NCBI GenBank assembly: GCA_026004775.1
Contig: BPJU01000023.1
Location: forward strand, 1 to 64,000
Source: Pirellulaceae bacterium
Lineage (GTDB): Bacteria; Planctomycetota; Planctomycetia; Pirellulales; Pirellulaceae
Direction: 5' to 3'
DNA length: 64,000 nt
Both the position numbers and the translations under genes were made by a program. The notes under the pieces were generated by a model. The model ran no database searches. It was given only the letters and a program-made list of their open reading frames with translations, and had not been told where the DNA came from. Positions 25,670 to 34,542 of the stretch are shown here, piece by piece (position 1 is the first letter of the stretch; every line of letters starts with the position of its first letter).

Positions 25670-27628
25670 CTATGAGTCTCCTTGGGTAGTAAAGCAAGGT
25701 GTCATGCTAAACCCCATACCGAGCGTCTCGAGTCGTTTTCGCGCCCTGGTGAGGCTACTGCCAATTGACGACAATGCCGCCAGTTGGCTTTGTAAAACCT
25801 CTTCACGCGCCCGCCTCTGGGATTCATCGTACTCGGCTTGTGCCATAAGCTCGTTGAGTTCAGCCTGAAGGCGTTGCAACTCTTCTCTTGTAGCCTTGTC
25901 AACAGTAGCCCGGACCTTGGACTCAAGCCCGTTACACCACTCGTCAAGTGGACTCGCAACACCGCTTACCACATTTGCTGAGTGTATCACGTGGTTTCGG
26001 ACGCGTTGTAAGATTTCTTGCAAGTTACGACGCAGTTGGTCTTTGGCTGACCGAAGTTGTTGCTGCTGTTCAACGTGTTGCGAGGGCAACCAAACCGCTA
26101 TGGCAGCCACGAGGGGTACAAGCCAGGGAGCCGCCGCTCCCACACCCAGGCTGCCAAGAAGAGAATTAGCTACGGCACTACCAAAAACCGCATTTCGTAT
26201 GCTTTTCAACCACAGGTCAGCACCGCCCGTTTTCAATTCAATGGTGCTAGGCCGCGCAGAGTCGACAACGGTAGGCAACGAGCTAGCGAGAGCCTTAGCA
26301 GAAATCTGCTGATCAAGTTCTTCGGCAAATGGCCCGAGTATTTGGACGCAGCGCTCTAATGCCTTAGCTTGTATCTCACTGAGCGTGCCCACGACTTCAT
26401 CTATTACGATGCCCGGCAAAGATCTAGCAAACTTCCTCGCTTTGTCAAGATCTTCTAGATCATCAATTTGCCTGGAAATTTCGCACTCCAACTTGCTACC
26501 TGGTTGAAGCGCCGCAATCATCTCCTGACGCGCGAGGCGCGCCAACTTCTGAACCTCAGAAAGAAGCTCCTGGCGTCGCGCACCTGAGGGCCCCCACACC
26601 TCCTCGAACTCGCGTCGCCGCTGCGCAACTTTCTGCTGAATTTGATTTCGAACCTCTCGAGATTCTTCCCTTAAGTGGCTTAACCTTTGTTGCACGACAC
26701 GGTGGATTTGCTCATGCCATCGACTGGCAATGGCCGTGGTCTGCATGAGGCGCGACCAGCCCGAAACCCGAAATAAGAAAGCCTGTAGCGCTGCCGCCAA
26801 CTCTCGATGGCGGCTTACCATTAGTAGATCCTCATCATTGGTCGCAGCAGCCTTGCGAAGATTCGTGCTCGAAATTGGCCATATACGCATATCAGATAAA
26901 CGGTTTCCGAAACGGTCTCGCAAAAGCGATTCGGACCTGTCTAACACCTTCTGCCAGGCGTCACGAGCGAATTGGTCAATTTTTGTCTGAATAAAAAATA
27001 TGTGCTCCGTAACCTTTAACAATCGCTCCACAAACTTTAGCTCCTGTTCGTTAATGGGAGCCTGCGAGTCCAATACAAAAATCACGGCGTCGCAAAGAGG
27101 CACAATGCGATAGGTAATTCGGGAATGAGCGGCATAAAGGGTTCCAAGCCCGGGAGTATCAAGAAGCCGCAAATTGGGTGGCAGAAACGTTACTGGTACA
27201 TCCGCCTCTATCCATCGAATGATTTGATCCAGCCGTGGTACCTCTCCGGCGTCAGCCAAAACTTGAGACCCGTATTGCGGCAAATCAGTGGCATGAATAG
27301 GTTGCGTCGAATCGTCCTCAAACCGCAAACGGTAACCTTCGTGATCGCTAGGAGAAATCCGAAATACCTGGCTGGTGGCAATATCCACATTTGTTGGCAG
27401 AATGTCGCGGCCAATCAGAGCATTGATAAATGTGCTCTTTCCGCGCTTGGCCTCACCTATGACCGCCACCTGATATGTATTCTGTTCGAGCTTCCGGACA
27501 CACTCTACTAAGAGCTCCGGGGGAGGTCCCAAGCCAATATGTCGGCTCTGCCCTTCAAGACGCTCCACAAGATTCAACACCTCGGTCCGAAGCGTTTGGA
27601 TGTCTGAAGCGAAAGAAGTCGATGGCAT
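25670..27628 (-). CDS. Bacterial dynamin-like GTPase
   Basis: A 652-residue large GTPase. G1 is GEAKRGKST (58-66), G3 DTPG (157-160), G4 TKID (215-218). The helical stalk contains long charged coiled coils (LSHLREESREVRNQIQQKVA and the C-terminal ELNELMAQAEYDESQRRARE). A hydrophobic hairpin near residues 495-530 (NSLLGSLGVGAAAPWLVPLV) could insert into membrane, as in bacterial dynamin-like proteins that remodel or tether membranes. The ATG at 27628 has AAGGA upstream. It stands 69 bases after the peptidase gene and ends two bases before the Hsp70 start, so it belongs to the operon. Its 3' end is duplicated at 18591-18790. Confidence 0.88.
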   Translation of the reverse strand: MPSTSFASDIQTLRTEVLNLVERLEGQSRHIGLGPPPELLVECVRKLEQNTYQVAVIGEAKRGKSTFINALIGRDILPTNVDIATSQVFRISPSDHEGYRLRFEDDSTQPIHATDLPQYGSQVLADAGEVPRLDQIIRWIEADVPVTFLPPNLRLLDTPGLGTLYAAHSRITYRIVPLCDAVIFVLDSQAPINEQELKFVERLLKVTEHIFFIQTKIDQFARDAWQKVLDRSESLLRDRFGNRLSDMRIWPISSTNLRKAAATNDEDLLMVSRHRELAAALQAFLFRVSGWSRLMQTTAIASRWHEQIHRVVQQRLSHLREESREVRNQIQQKVAQRRREFEEVWGPSGARRQELLSEVQKLARLARQEMIAALQPGSKLECEISRQIDDLEDLDKARKFARSLPGIVIDEVVGTLSEIQAKALERCVQILGPFAEELDQQISAKALASSLPTVVDSARPSTIELKTGGADLWLKSIRNAVFGSAVANSLLGSLGVGAAAPWLVPLVAAIAVWLPSQHVEQQQQLRSAKDQLRRNLQEILQRVRNHVIHSANVVSGVASPLDEWCNGLESKVRATVDKATREELQRLQAELNELMAQAEYDESQRRAREEVLQSQLAALSSIGSSLTRARKRLETLGMGFSMTPCFTTQGDS

Positions 27629-27697
27629 GGCGTTTCCTTAGCCTAATATTAGCGTTACGAGCTAAACATTATTCCCGCGGTTGATAGGGCGTACCTG

Positions 27698-28729
27698 TTA
27701 AATCCAGGGATCATCAAACGGATAGTCCCACGGCTCGTGGGGCGGAAACGGTTCGTCGTGATCGAAGGGATCGCGGTGTTCGTCAAAGCCATCGGGGGTC
27801 AAATGGTCCCAGGGGACATCTTGCGGGCCTGGGATCATGACGTCATCGAACACTAGATGCGACGTATCATGATACGGCATCTCCAAATCGTGCGCCAGCA
27901 TGTCTGACAAGTCGCGGACGTACCGCTGGACGGCCTCTTCAAACAGCTCAGGTTGGGCCTCAAATTTAAGAAACTCCTGATAAGGAATACCGGCAATCGA
28001 GGGCAAATGTCCGCTCTCGTAGTCGAAGTGGATCATTTCGGGCAGATGAGGCGGCGCGGGTACTTGTGTGGCCACCATAAAGAAGTTACTATCACGCCAT
28101 GCGTCCAAGAACTGCTCGAGGGGGTACCGGGCAGCTACTTCGCCGTTGCCGGGATCGCTGATAATTACATGGGGGTGGTCAGGATCTTGTGTATCGATAC
28201 CCGTCACCACTACTGCATGATCTGCTCGTTCCTCCTGCAAGTCATATATTTTGTTTACTATTGGATGACTATTATTCCACAATTCGTTCGAATCTACCGC
28301 TACAATTACCTTATGACCCTGAGCCAATTCAGCAGCGAGCGCGTACTGATTCGCATTAAAGAAGCGTTTTACGGGGATGCCATGCACCTCCAGCAGGTTG
28401 CCTACGTATTCGAGGGGCATACCACCGCCCGGGGTATACCAGTTATTCTCTTTCGCTTCCTGTACAAGCTGCTCCTCGCTTATGTCAACCCCAGTAAACT
28501 GTTGTATGATGAATTCTTGACAGCGAATTGCACACGTATCCGGGAAACTTTGTTGGCCGTCCCAAAATGCTGCGTCCTCACGGGGTGTGCCAATCACTTT
28601 AGGTGCTTCTTCGAAAGATGCGGAGCCCAAATGATTTTTTTCCATGGGCGCCTCCTTTGACAAAAGCTCTTCAAATGGTGATACCCAACGTTCGCGACCG
28701 GATTCTTCGGGTGGTAATGAAAAGTTCAT
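27698..28729 (-). CDS. C39-like papain-fold cysteine peptidase
   Basis: A 343-residue protein with a C39-type peptidase fold at about 55-215: GQQSFPDTCAIRCQEFIIQQ (Gln plus catalytic Cys66), EERADHAVVVTGID (His171) and VIISDPGNG (Asp192). LVQEAKENNWYTPGGGMP is typical of the family. The C-terminal 100 residues are acidic and rich in Pro, Asp and His, possibly a docking or metal-binding tail. No signal peptide and no ABC transporter partner, so it is not a classical bacteriocin exporter peptidase. The ATG overlaps the stop of the GrpE-like gene (ATGA) and has AAGGAG seven bases upstream. Its substrate is unknown; operon partners are the obvious candidates. Confidence 0.82.
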   Translation of the reverse strand: MNFSLPPEESGRERWVSPFEELLSKEAPMEKNHLGSASFEEAPKVIGTPREDAAFWDGQQSFPDTCAIRCQEFIIQQFTGVDISEEQLVQEAKENNWYTPGGGMPLEYVGNLLEVHGIPVKRFFNANQYALAAELAQGHKVIVAVDSNELWNNSHPIVNKIYDLQEERADHAVVVTGIDTQDPDHPHVIISDPGNGEVAARYPLEQFLDAWRDSNFFMVATQVPAPPHLPEMIHFDYESGHLPSIAGIPYQEFLKFEAQPELFEEAVQRYVRDLSDMLAHDLEMPYHDTSHLVFDDVMIPGPQDVPWDHLTPDGFDEHRDPFDHDEPFPPHEPWDYPFDDPWI

Positions 28730-29394
28730 GGTGCGTCTCCTTGATTAACGTCCGAATACGAGTCGTTGGCAAGTCGAACCACAGCGCGGCAAAACACTCG
28801 TCGCCCTACAGCGAGACCTGGTCGTATTGTTTCCACTATAGGCTGCCCCTCGGCCACTTTGGTTTGTAACTCGGTAACTCGGTGACGAATCCGCGAAAAA
28901 TGTTTATCGCCGTCTATAATGGTCACTCCACACCGCTGCAAAATCTCTAAAAGGCGATTCTCCATGTACTCAATCAACTCTATCGCCCCGTCATGCCCAT
29001 TAAAGGTTGTTGCCAGCCGCTCCAAGTCCTCATATAGGCCAGCACATTCCTCAACCAATGATACCCAGGGGCGATTATCCAGTGGATCGCCAGGTTGCGA
29101 GCACTCGATCGACGGCTGCTGATCCGTCACCACGGCAGCCGGCGTAACATCTGACTCCACCGGGGTCTTCACTGAACGTCGCTTTAGACCGATTACCAGA
29201 AGAACTCCATAGCCCATCCATAAGAGCAAGACGACCGCAAGAATGGCTAGCGCAACGTGAAGTAACCAAGGAGCCTGCGAAGCGCGTTCACCGGCAGCAC
29301 CTCGATTTTGCTCAAGTACCACAGCCCAGGCGAGGACCACCCCTTGTGTGGCGAGAGCCAGAATGGTTAGGCTCGGCACAACATACCGCATCAT
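28726..29394 (-). CDS. Membrane-anchored GrpE-like protein
   Basis: A 222-residue protein with two membrane segments (about 6-27 and 44-70), a short loop, then a cytoplasmic domain. Residues 112-212 look like the C-terminal half of GrpE: a helix (IELIEYMENRLLEILQRCGV) followed by a beta-rich part ending PIVETIRPGLAVGRRVFCRA, comparable to the VVEVLQPGY...RVLRPA region of GrpE. GrpE is the nucleotide-exchange factor of Hsp70, and this is the first gene of an operon that ends with an Hsp70 ATPase, which supports the reading. The similarity is by eye and could be weak. The ATG at 29394 follows GGTGGGG; a GTG at 29406 is also in frame. Confidence 0.65.
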   Translation of the reverse strand: MMRYVVPSLTILALATQGVVLAWAVVLEQNRGAAGERASQAPWLLHVALAILAVVLLLWMGYGVLLVIGLKRRSVKTPVESDVTPAAVVTDQQPSIECSQPGDPLDNRPWVSLVEECAGLYEDLERLATTFNGHDGAIELIEYMENRLLEILQRCGVTIIDGDKHFSRIRHRVTELQTKVAEGQPIVETIRPGLAVGRRVFCRAVVRLANDSYSDVNQGDAP

Positions 29395-29486
29395 GTGCGA
29401 CCCCACCCAGCCGACTGTAACCGGTTTGCGGTTCGCCCACCTGCTTTGACGCCTGAAAACAACGAGGTATCCGTCCCTATGGCGGG

Positions 29487-29515
29487 ATTATAAGTTACGC
29501 AATTTGCAGGTTCAA
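29487..29515 (-). promoter_or_regulatory. Promoter of the GrpE-peptidase-dynamin-Hsp70 operon
   Basis: On the minus strand TTGAAC (29515-29510) and TATAAT (29492-29487) are separated by exactly 17 bases. A start near 29480 would leave a leader of about 85 bases before the ATG at 29394. The boxes look like the housekeeping sigma factor; I do not see a CIRCE or heat-shock operator. Confidence 0.75.
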
Positions 29516-29868
29516 CTGTCGGTCCCGATATAATCCGAACACGCGTCTCAGCAGGCCGGCCCGTCATCATGGAACGACGTCAAAAAAGCTACAGGAGCAT
29601 CGCAAAAGTTCTTTACAATAATATTCGCGGCAACTCTAGGGACTCCCCTGTTTGGACAGAGCTTCCCGGTTCGGTTAAAAATCCCACGACAGTAACGCAG
29701 TCGGCGATCATCGCCGAAAAAAGTAAAGCGTCTGGGAGCCTGGCAGAGCGTTGTCGTCCAGCAGCGGTCACCTGATCCACCAGGACCGGGCCACCCTGGC
29801 GGCTGGCTCCGCCGCCAGCATCAGGCGTACTGCGCTTCTCAAATCGATGCACTATCCCACCTATCGGT
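29516..29868. other. Intergenic stretch with a possible divergent promoter
   Basis: On the plus strand TTGCAG (29504-29509) and TATAAT (29529-29534) lie 19 bases apart and could drive a transcript away from the operon. The only plus-strand ORF behind it (29569-29775, 68 codons) has no recognisable family or clear ribosome-binding site. Otherwise I see nothing here. Confidence 0.35.
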
Positions 29869-30912
29869 TCACAATCGCGCCACATTTCCAATGCGAGGCC
29901 CACCCGTTGCGGCGATGCGTTCAAGATCCTCGATCAGTTCCCGGATGCGGCATAGGGAACGCTCCGATACTGCTTCCAATTCTTCTGTGCACATCCGCCA
30001 CAACCAATTCAATACGGACAAAACAACTCCAGATTGGAAAAGCCAAAGTAACCAGTCATTCGGCCAAGCGGTGCACGACGAAAATCGCCCGTAGTACGCC
30101 TCCAGGCCCGATCGCCAGTCATCGTCGCTTACCACCAATGAGCCGAGTAACCGGACGACATCCACTTCCGGAGCGTCTACTCTCATCCCGCCAAAATCGA
30201 TGAAATAGCACTCCCCGCTCGAATCAAACAACACATTGGCCCGCCATAAATCGCCGGCAATCAACTGGCACGGCCCTGTACGATGAGCATGCAACGAACC
30301 TTGACGCACGAGCGGCTGCACCAGCCGGCGAATATGGCTGATGGCTCGTCCGGCATCCAGCTCGCGAGCAACTCGATGGCCTCTTGCCGATCGTTCCAGT
30401 TCCGCCAGCCGCCCTTCGTTCCATTGTCTTAATTGCGACAGGCGACTTACCAGCACCGGCGGAGCGTCGAAAACTACCCCATACTCCGGACCACACCCAA
30501 TAACCTGGCGACTTGCCCTGTGAAACTCAGCGAGTTTTTCCATCGCCCTGCAAATCTGGTGCGGCCCTACGGCGTTTCGCTGCAAGGACCGGCCGGGCAT
30601 CCACGGCGATAGCTCCCAGCAACGGGCATCGGCATCCACCACGATGGTACAACCGTCACGCGTCACAAGCGGCACGGCCACGTTGCGGAATCCCCGATCA
30701 AAAATCTCCCGCAGCGCCTCATGAATCGATTCGAGCCGCTTGGCTGGCATGTGCGGTGCCCAGCGCTTGAGTGCCCAGCAGCCGTGGGCCGTCTCGACTC
30801 GCCAAACAGCCGCCCCACTCAACCCCTCGGCCACGCGCGCTATGTTGGCACGTGATGCCACAAAGGGCCAGTGATCCAGAATCGCGTCGAGTCGCCTGCG
30901 GTCGATTAGCAT
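29869..30912 (-). CDS. APH-like phosphotransferase
   Basis: A 347-residue protein with the aminoglycoside-phosphotransferase/choline-kinase fold. Visible landmarks: an N-terminal lobe with GLSGAAVWRVET and CWALKRW (ATP lysine), the Brenner-type loop IAGDLWRANVLF (Asp and Asn) and YFIDFGGMR (metal-binding DFG). The hydrophobic pocket and substrate lobe follow. The family phosphorylates small molecules such as aminoglycosides, homoserine or sugars; the substrate here cannot be told. It stands apart from the Hsp70 operon, whose promoter lies between them, and 170 bases downstream of the P-II gene on the same strand. Confidence 0.8.
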   Translation of the reverse strand: MLIDRRRLDAILDHWPFVASRANIARVAEGLSGAAVWRVETAHGCWALKRWAPHMPAKRLESIHEALREIFDRGFRNVAVPLVTRDGCTIVVDADARCWELSPWMPGRSLQRNAVGPHQICRAMEKLAEFHRASRQVIGCGPEYGVVFDAPPVLVSRLSQLRQWNEGRLAELERSARGHRVARELDAGRAISHIRRLVQPLVRQGSLHAHRTGPCQLIAGDLWRANVLFDSSGECYFIDFGGMRVDAPEVDVVRLLGSLVVSDDDWRSGLEAYYGRFSSCTAWPNDWLLWLFQSGVVLSVLNWLWRMCTEELEAVSERSLCRIRELIEDLERIAATGGPRIGNVARL

Positions 30913-31081
30913 ACATCGGGCTCACAGGCCCATTGTCGCCACTCAGTAAACCCGCCCACCAGCAGAGGCGGTTCAACGGAAAGCTCTAGTGCCGCCTGCC
31001 ACGGCCAATGTCGCACTTCGCATGCGAACCTCTGTTCTCCATGTCGGCACGGAGATTTCGACACGGAAAGAATCCGGGAAG

Positions 31082-31429
31082 TCAGACGGCTTCTTTACCT
31101 CGCCGCCCATTGTCGATCTGGATCGCGTCATCCACCGGCAATACAAAGATCTTGCCGTCACCGATGTTTCCCGTAGGTCCGGTAACCGCCACATTCAAAA
31201 TCGTATCGATGGTGCGTTCCAGAAAGTCATCGTTGACAACGATCTCCAGCACAGTCTTGCGCAGCAGCTTCGACTTGTACTCGATTCCTCGATACACCGC
31301 CGTCTGGCCTCGCTGCCGGGCGTAACCCTGGGCATCACAGATCGTCATCCGTTCGACTTCGATCTTGGCCAGCGCCTCGCGGACGGCCTGGAGCTTATGA
31401 GGCTGGATGATAGCAATTACCATTTTCAT
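31082..31429 (-). CDS. glnB: P-II family nitrogen regulator
   Basis: A 115-residue P-II protein. The start MKMVIAIIQPHKLQAVREAL is the family N-terminus. The T-loop QGYARQRGQTAVYRGIEYKS keeps Tyr51, the usual uridylylation site, while its rear half (KSKLLRK) is more basic than in GlnB. The B-loop reads VTGPTGNIGDGKIFV, a Walker-A-like glycine-rich ATP loop with a three-residue insertion compared with E. coli GlnB. P-II proteins sense ATP/ADP and 2-oxoglutarate and act on transporters and enzymes of nitrogen use. No amtB or glnA lies beside it. The ATG at 31429 is chosen by homology; the frame is open further upstream. Confidence 0.9.
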   Translation of the reverse strand: MKMVIAIIQPHKLQAVREALAKIEVERMTICDAQGYARQRGQTAVYRGIEYKSKLLRKTVLEIVVNDDFLERTIDTILNVAVTGPTGNIGDGKIFVLPVDDAIQIDNGRRGKEAV

Positions 31430-31855
31430 GCGCAAAACCCTCGCGAGCCGTCCCGCCCCTCCCTTACGGCTTCCACCATGATAGTGTCGCATGCGGCCCA
31501 CGCAGCACGCAAGTATCCCCGCCACGGCGGCACGGCGTCCACCGAGCTTCGTCCCAGCAGCAGGCCTTTAGGGCACCGCATAACGGCCCCCACAGCAACG
31601 GAATAGACAGTGCAAGCCGCGGCGCCGGCGCCACCTACCCCAACGCGCCAACCGTTGCTCTTCGATAACCGCCAACACCCCCCAAGCACGGTTTTGGTAA
31701 GCTATGCCAATTATAAGCGTCCGCGTCGTAATGGTTACCATCGGGAAGGTCTCATTGGGGGCCGGGAGCGCGAAGGCAGAACCTGGATATCACGTTGTGC
31801 GTACCAACAACGACGCCGAATTGAACGCGATGGGCGAATTCTCTGGACTTATCCG

Positions 31856-33178
31856 ATGAAAACATCCGTGCAGCGATTGCCGATTTTATCGTGGTGGCTT
31901 GGCATCGGACCGCTGTTGGTGCTGTTGGCGGGCCAGGGCCGAGCGTTAGCTGTCGAGGGCCGCGCCATCGCCTCGCTGGCTGCCCAGACGGTGACGACAC
32001 ATGAGTTGCAAGAGCACGTCACCGTGCTAGCCGCGGACGCGATGGAGGGTCGACGCGCCGGGTCACGAGGCGGATATGCTGCCGGCAATTATCTGGCCAA
32101 CCGGATGCACTCCTACGGTCTGCAACCGGCCGGCGACGACGGTACGTTTATCCAGCTTTTTCAGAACGGTTACCGTAACATCCTGGGCTGGATCCCCGGC
32201 GCCGACGAGCACCTGAAGCAGGAGCTGATCGTGATCGGTGCCCATTACGATCATGTCGGTTATGGGTCGCGAGCGACCAGCCTTGGCCCGATCGGCTACG
32301 TCCACAACGGTGCTGACGACAACGCATCAGGAGTAGCCGCAATTCTGGAGTTGATCCATGCCGCGACGCAATTGCAGTGGCGCCCGCGCCGCAGCGTTCT
32401 TTTTGCCTTTTGGGACGCCGAAGAGCAGGGTCTTCTCGGCTCGCAGTACTGGTTAAGCCGGCCAACGCTGCCCGGTCACCGGGTGGTCGCTTGCTTGAAC
32501 TTGGACATGGTGGGCCGATTGCGGCACCACCTGGAGGTTTATGGCAGCCGTACGTTTTTCGGAGCACGCCGACTCGCTACATCGGCCAACGAGCAGTCAG
32601 GTCTGGAATTGCAATTCCCTTGGGAATTGAAGGCCAACAGCGACCACTACCCGTTCATTGCTCGCCGCATCCCGACGTTGATGTTCCACACCGGTTTGCA
32701 TGAAGATTATCACCGCCCCAGCGATGACTTGGACAAGCTGAATTTCGAGGGGCTCCGGCGGGTGGCGATTCTTGCCTTTGGGGTTGTGTCTCAATGGGCG
32801 GACAGTCCCAGCCGTCCGGAGTTTCGCGAAGCCGTGTTCGGTGAGGACGAATCGACGCGAGAGTCGCTGGAAATGCCGCCGGCCGAGCCACCGGGTCCGC
32901 TGCGGGTCGGCATCAGTTGGAGACGCGACCCAGCGGATTCCGCATCGCTTTTCCTGACATACGTCGAACGCCATTCGCCGGCCTGGCAAGCCGGGCTGCG
33001 TCGGGGGGATCGGATCTACGGGGTGGATGGACTGGTCTTCGAGTCGGACGAACAATTACAAGAGCATCTGCGGCAAGTGCCGGGCAAGTCGGTGATGCTG
33101 GTCGAGCGGCGAGGCATTTTGCGCAGTGTGGAAGTTGCGTTGCCCGAGGCGGGTTTGACCGCGGGCCAAGGACCTTGA
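31856..33178 (+). CDS. Secreted M28-family metallo-aminopeptidase with PDZ domain
   Basis: A 440-residue protein. Residues 1-35 form a signal peptide (LSWWLGIGPLLVLLAGQGRA). The M28 domain carries GAHYDHVG (zinc His near 130), GADDNASGVAAILEL (bridging Asp), AFWDAEEQGLLGS (general-base and zinc Glu near 189-190), NLDMVG (Asp) and a late zinc His in MFHTGLHEDYHRPSD. The C-terminal 95 residues are a PDZ domain (SPAWQAGLRRGDRIYGVDGL). It would trim N-terminal residues from peptides in the periplasm or outside. The ATG at 31856 is chosen because the signal peptide starts there; the frame is open from 31610 but the extra residues are unlike protein. Confidence 0.88.
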   Translation: MKTSVQRLPILSWWLGIGPLLVLLAGQGRALAVEGRAIASLAAQTVTTHELQEHVTVLAADAMEGRRAGSRGGYAAGNYLANRMHSYGLQPAGDDGTFIQLFQNGYRNILGWIPGADEHLKQELIVIGAHYDHVGYGSRATSLGPIGYVHNGADDNASGVAAILELIHAATQLQWRPRRSVLFAFWDAEEQGLLGSQYWLSRPTLPGHRVVACLNLDMVGRLRHHLEVYGSRTFFGARRLATSANEQSGLELQFPWELKANSDHYPFIARRIPTLMFHTGLHEDYHRPSDDLDKLNFEGLRRVAILAFGVVSQWADSPSRPEFREAVFGEDESTRESLEMPPAEPPGPLRVGISWRRDPADSASLFLTYVERHSPAWQAGLRRGDRIYGVDGLVFESDEQLQEHLRQVPGKSVMLVERRGILRSVEVALPEAGLTAGQGP

Positions 33179-33426
33179 GTAGCCAGGCGATCCTGCGACT
33201 GCCGGTCGCCTCGAGGCCGGATTGCCAAAAGTAACCAGGCCGCTACCCCGTACGCTCCACCGCCGTTGTCGGCCTTCGGCTCGGTCATTTAGGATAAACG
33301 TCCGGATGGACGAGACGGTACGAGCGGATGTAAGACCGCAGAGGGCATCCGGGCACTGGGCATTCCCCGGAGCCGCAGGCACGCACGACTGGCCTGTCGC
33401 CTTTTGTTGGTTGGGTAGTTCGTTCG

Positions 33427-34542
33427 ATGCATCGATCCAAACTTCGCCGTCAAATTGCCTACGAGGCAGCACGGTTGTTGTATTCGCACCAGGAGAGCGA
33501 GTATTACCGCGCGAAGATGAAGGCGGCTCGCCGGATCTGCCAGGGATGGGTCAAACCAGCCGATCTGCCCAGCAACGCTGAAATCCGCGACGAAGTTCTG
33601 GCCCTGGCTCGGTTGCATGAAGGCGAACGGCAGCAGGAAAATCTTCGCCAGATGCGGTTGGAAGCTTTGCGGATGATGCATATCTTGTGCCGCTTTTATC
33701 CCCGGCTGGTCGGCAGCGTGCTTACCGGCCATGTGCGGCAGGGTTCGGACATCGACATCCACGTATTTTCCGACAGCGTGGAAGCCGTCACGCATACGCT
33801 GGATCAGCACGGCGTGGTGTACGACGTGGAGCGCAAACAGGTGCGCAAGCACGGCGAGTACCGCGTCTACACGCATATCCACATCCAGGACCGTTTCCCG
33901 TTCGAATTGACGGTATATCCGCTGGACAAGGTGCACTACGTTTTCAAAAGCTCGATCACCGGAAAACCGATGGAGCGTGCCAGCATCGCCCAACTGGAAC
34001 AGCTCTTGGCTCGCGAGTACCCGGAGATTTCCCCTCAGGAAGCTCTGGAGGAACTGGAGCAGCAGGTGGACCGGTACCAGGTGTTCCAGGCTTTGTTGCT
34101 CCCGCTGGAGCGGGTCGAACAAAGCCGCCGCTACCATCCGGAAGGCGACGCGCTTTATCACAGCCTGCAAGTGTTCGACCTGGCTCGGGACGAACTGCCG
34201 TACGATCAGGAGTTTCTCGAGGCGGCACTGCTTCATGACGTGGGGAAAGCGATCGACCCTCAGGACCATGTGCGTGCCGCGCTGGAAGCGCTGGACGGTT
34301 TTATAACGCCGCGGACGGCGTGGTTGATCGAGCACCACATGGAAGCCCAGCAGTTGCTTGATGGCCGACTGGGAGTGCGAGCCCGCCGGAGGCTGGAGGC
34401 TCACGAAAGCTACGAAGAACTGGTGTTACTAGCCCGATGCGACCGGTTGGGGCGCCAGCAAGGTGTCGAGGTGCCCGAACTGGACGAAGCCCTGGATTAT
34501 TTGCGCGACCTGGAACGCACGTTCGGAGGTGGAGCCTCGTAA
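33427..34542 (+). CDS. Nucleotidyltransferase-HD domain protein
   Basis: A 371-residue protein joining a pol-beta-type nucleotidyltransferase (about 90-185; GSVLTGHVRQGSDIDIHVF with the GS and DxD metal motif) to an HD phosphohydrolase (about 225-300; HSLQVFDLARDEL and LLHDVGKAI with the HD pair, IEHHM). The arrangement recalls CCA-adding enzymes and GlnD/YfgF-like proteins, but it is shorter and lacks a clear tRNA-binding tail, so the substrate is unknown. It stands alone. The stop codon lies inside a copy of the repeat listed at 34525-34779. Confidence 0.8.
   Translation: MHRSKLRRQIAYEAARLLYSHQESEYYRAKMKAARRICQGWVKPADLPSNAEIRDEVLALARLHEGERQQENLRQMRLEALRMMHILCRFYPRLVGSVLTGHVRQGSDIDIHVFSDSVEAVTHTLDQHGVVYDVERKQVRKHGEYRVYTHIHIQDRFPFELTVYPLDKVHYVFKSSITGKPMERASIAQLEQLLAREYPEISPQEALEELEQQVDRYQVFQALLLPLERVEQSRRYHPEGDALYHSLQVFDLARDELPYDQEFLEAALLHDVGKAIDPQDHVRAALEALDGFITPRTAWLIEHHMEAQQLLDGRLGVRARRRLEAHESYEELVLLARCDRLGRQQGVEVPELDEALDYLRDLERTFGGGAS

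Noticed and set aside
29569-29775. 68-codon plus-strand ORF divergent to the Hsp70 operon
   Set aside because: Only a weak promoter candidate supports it; no ribosome-binding site or family features.
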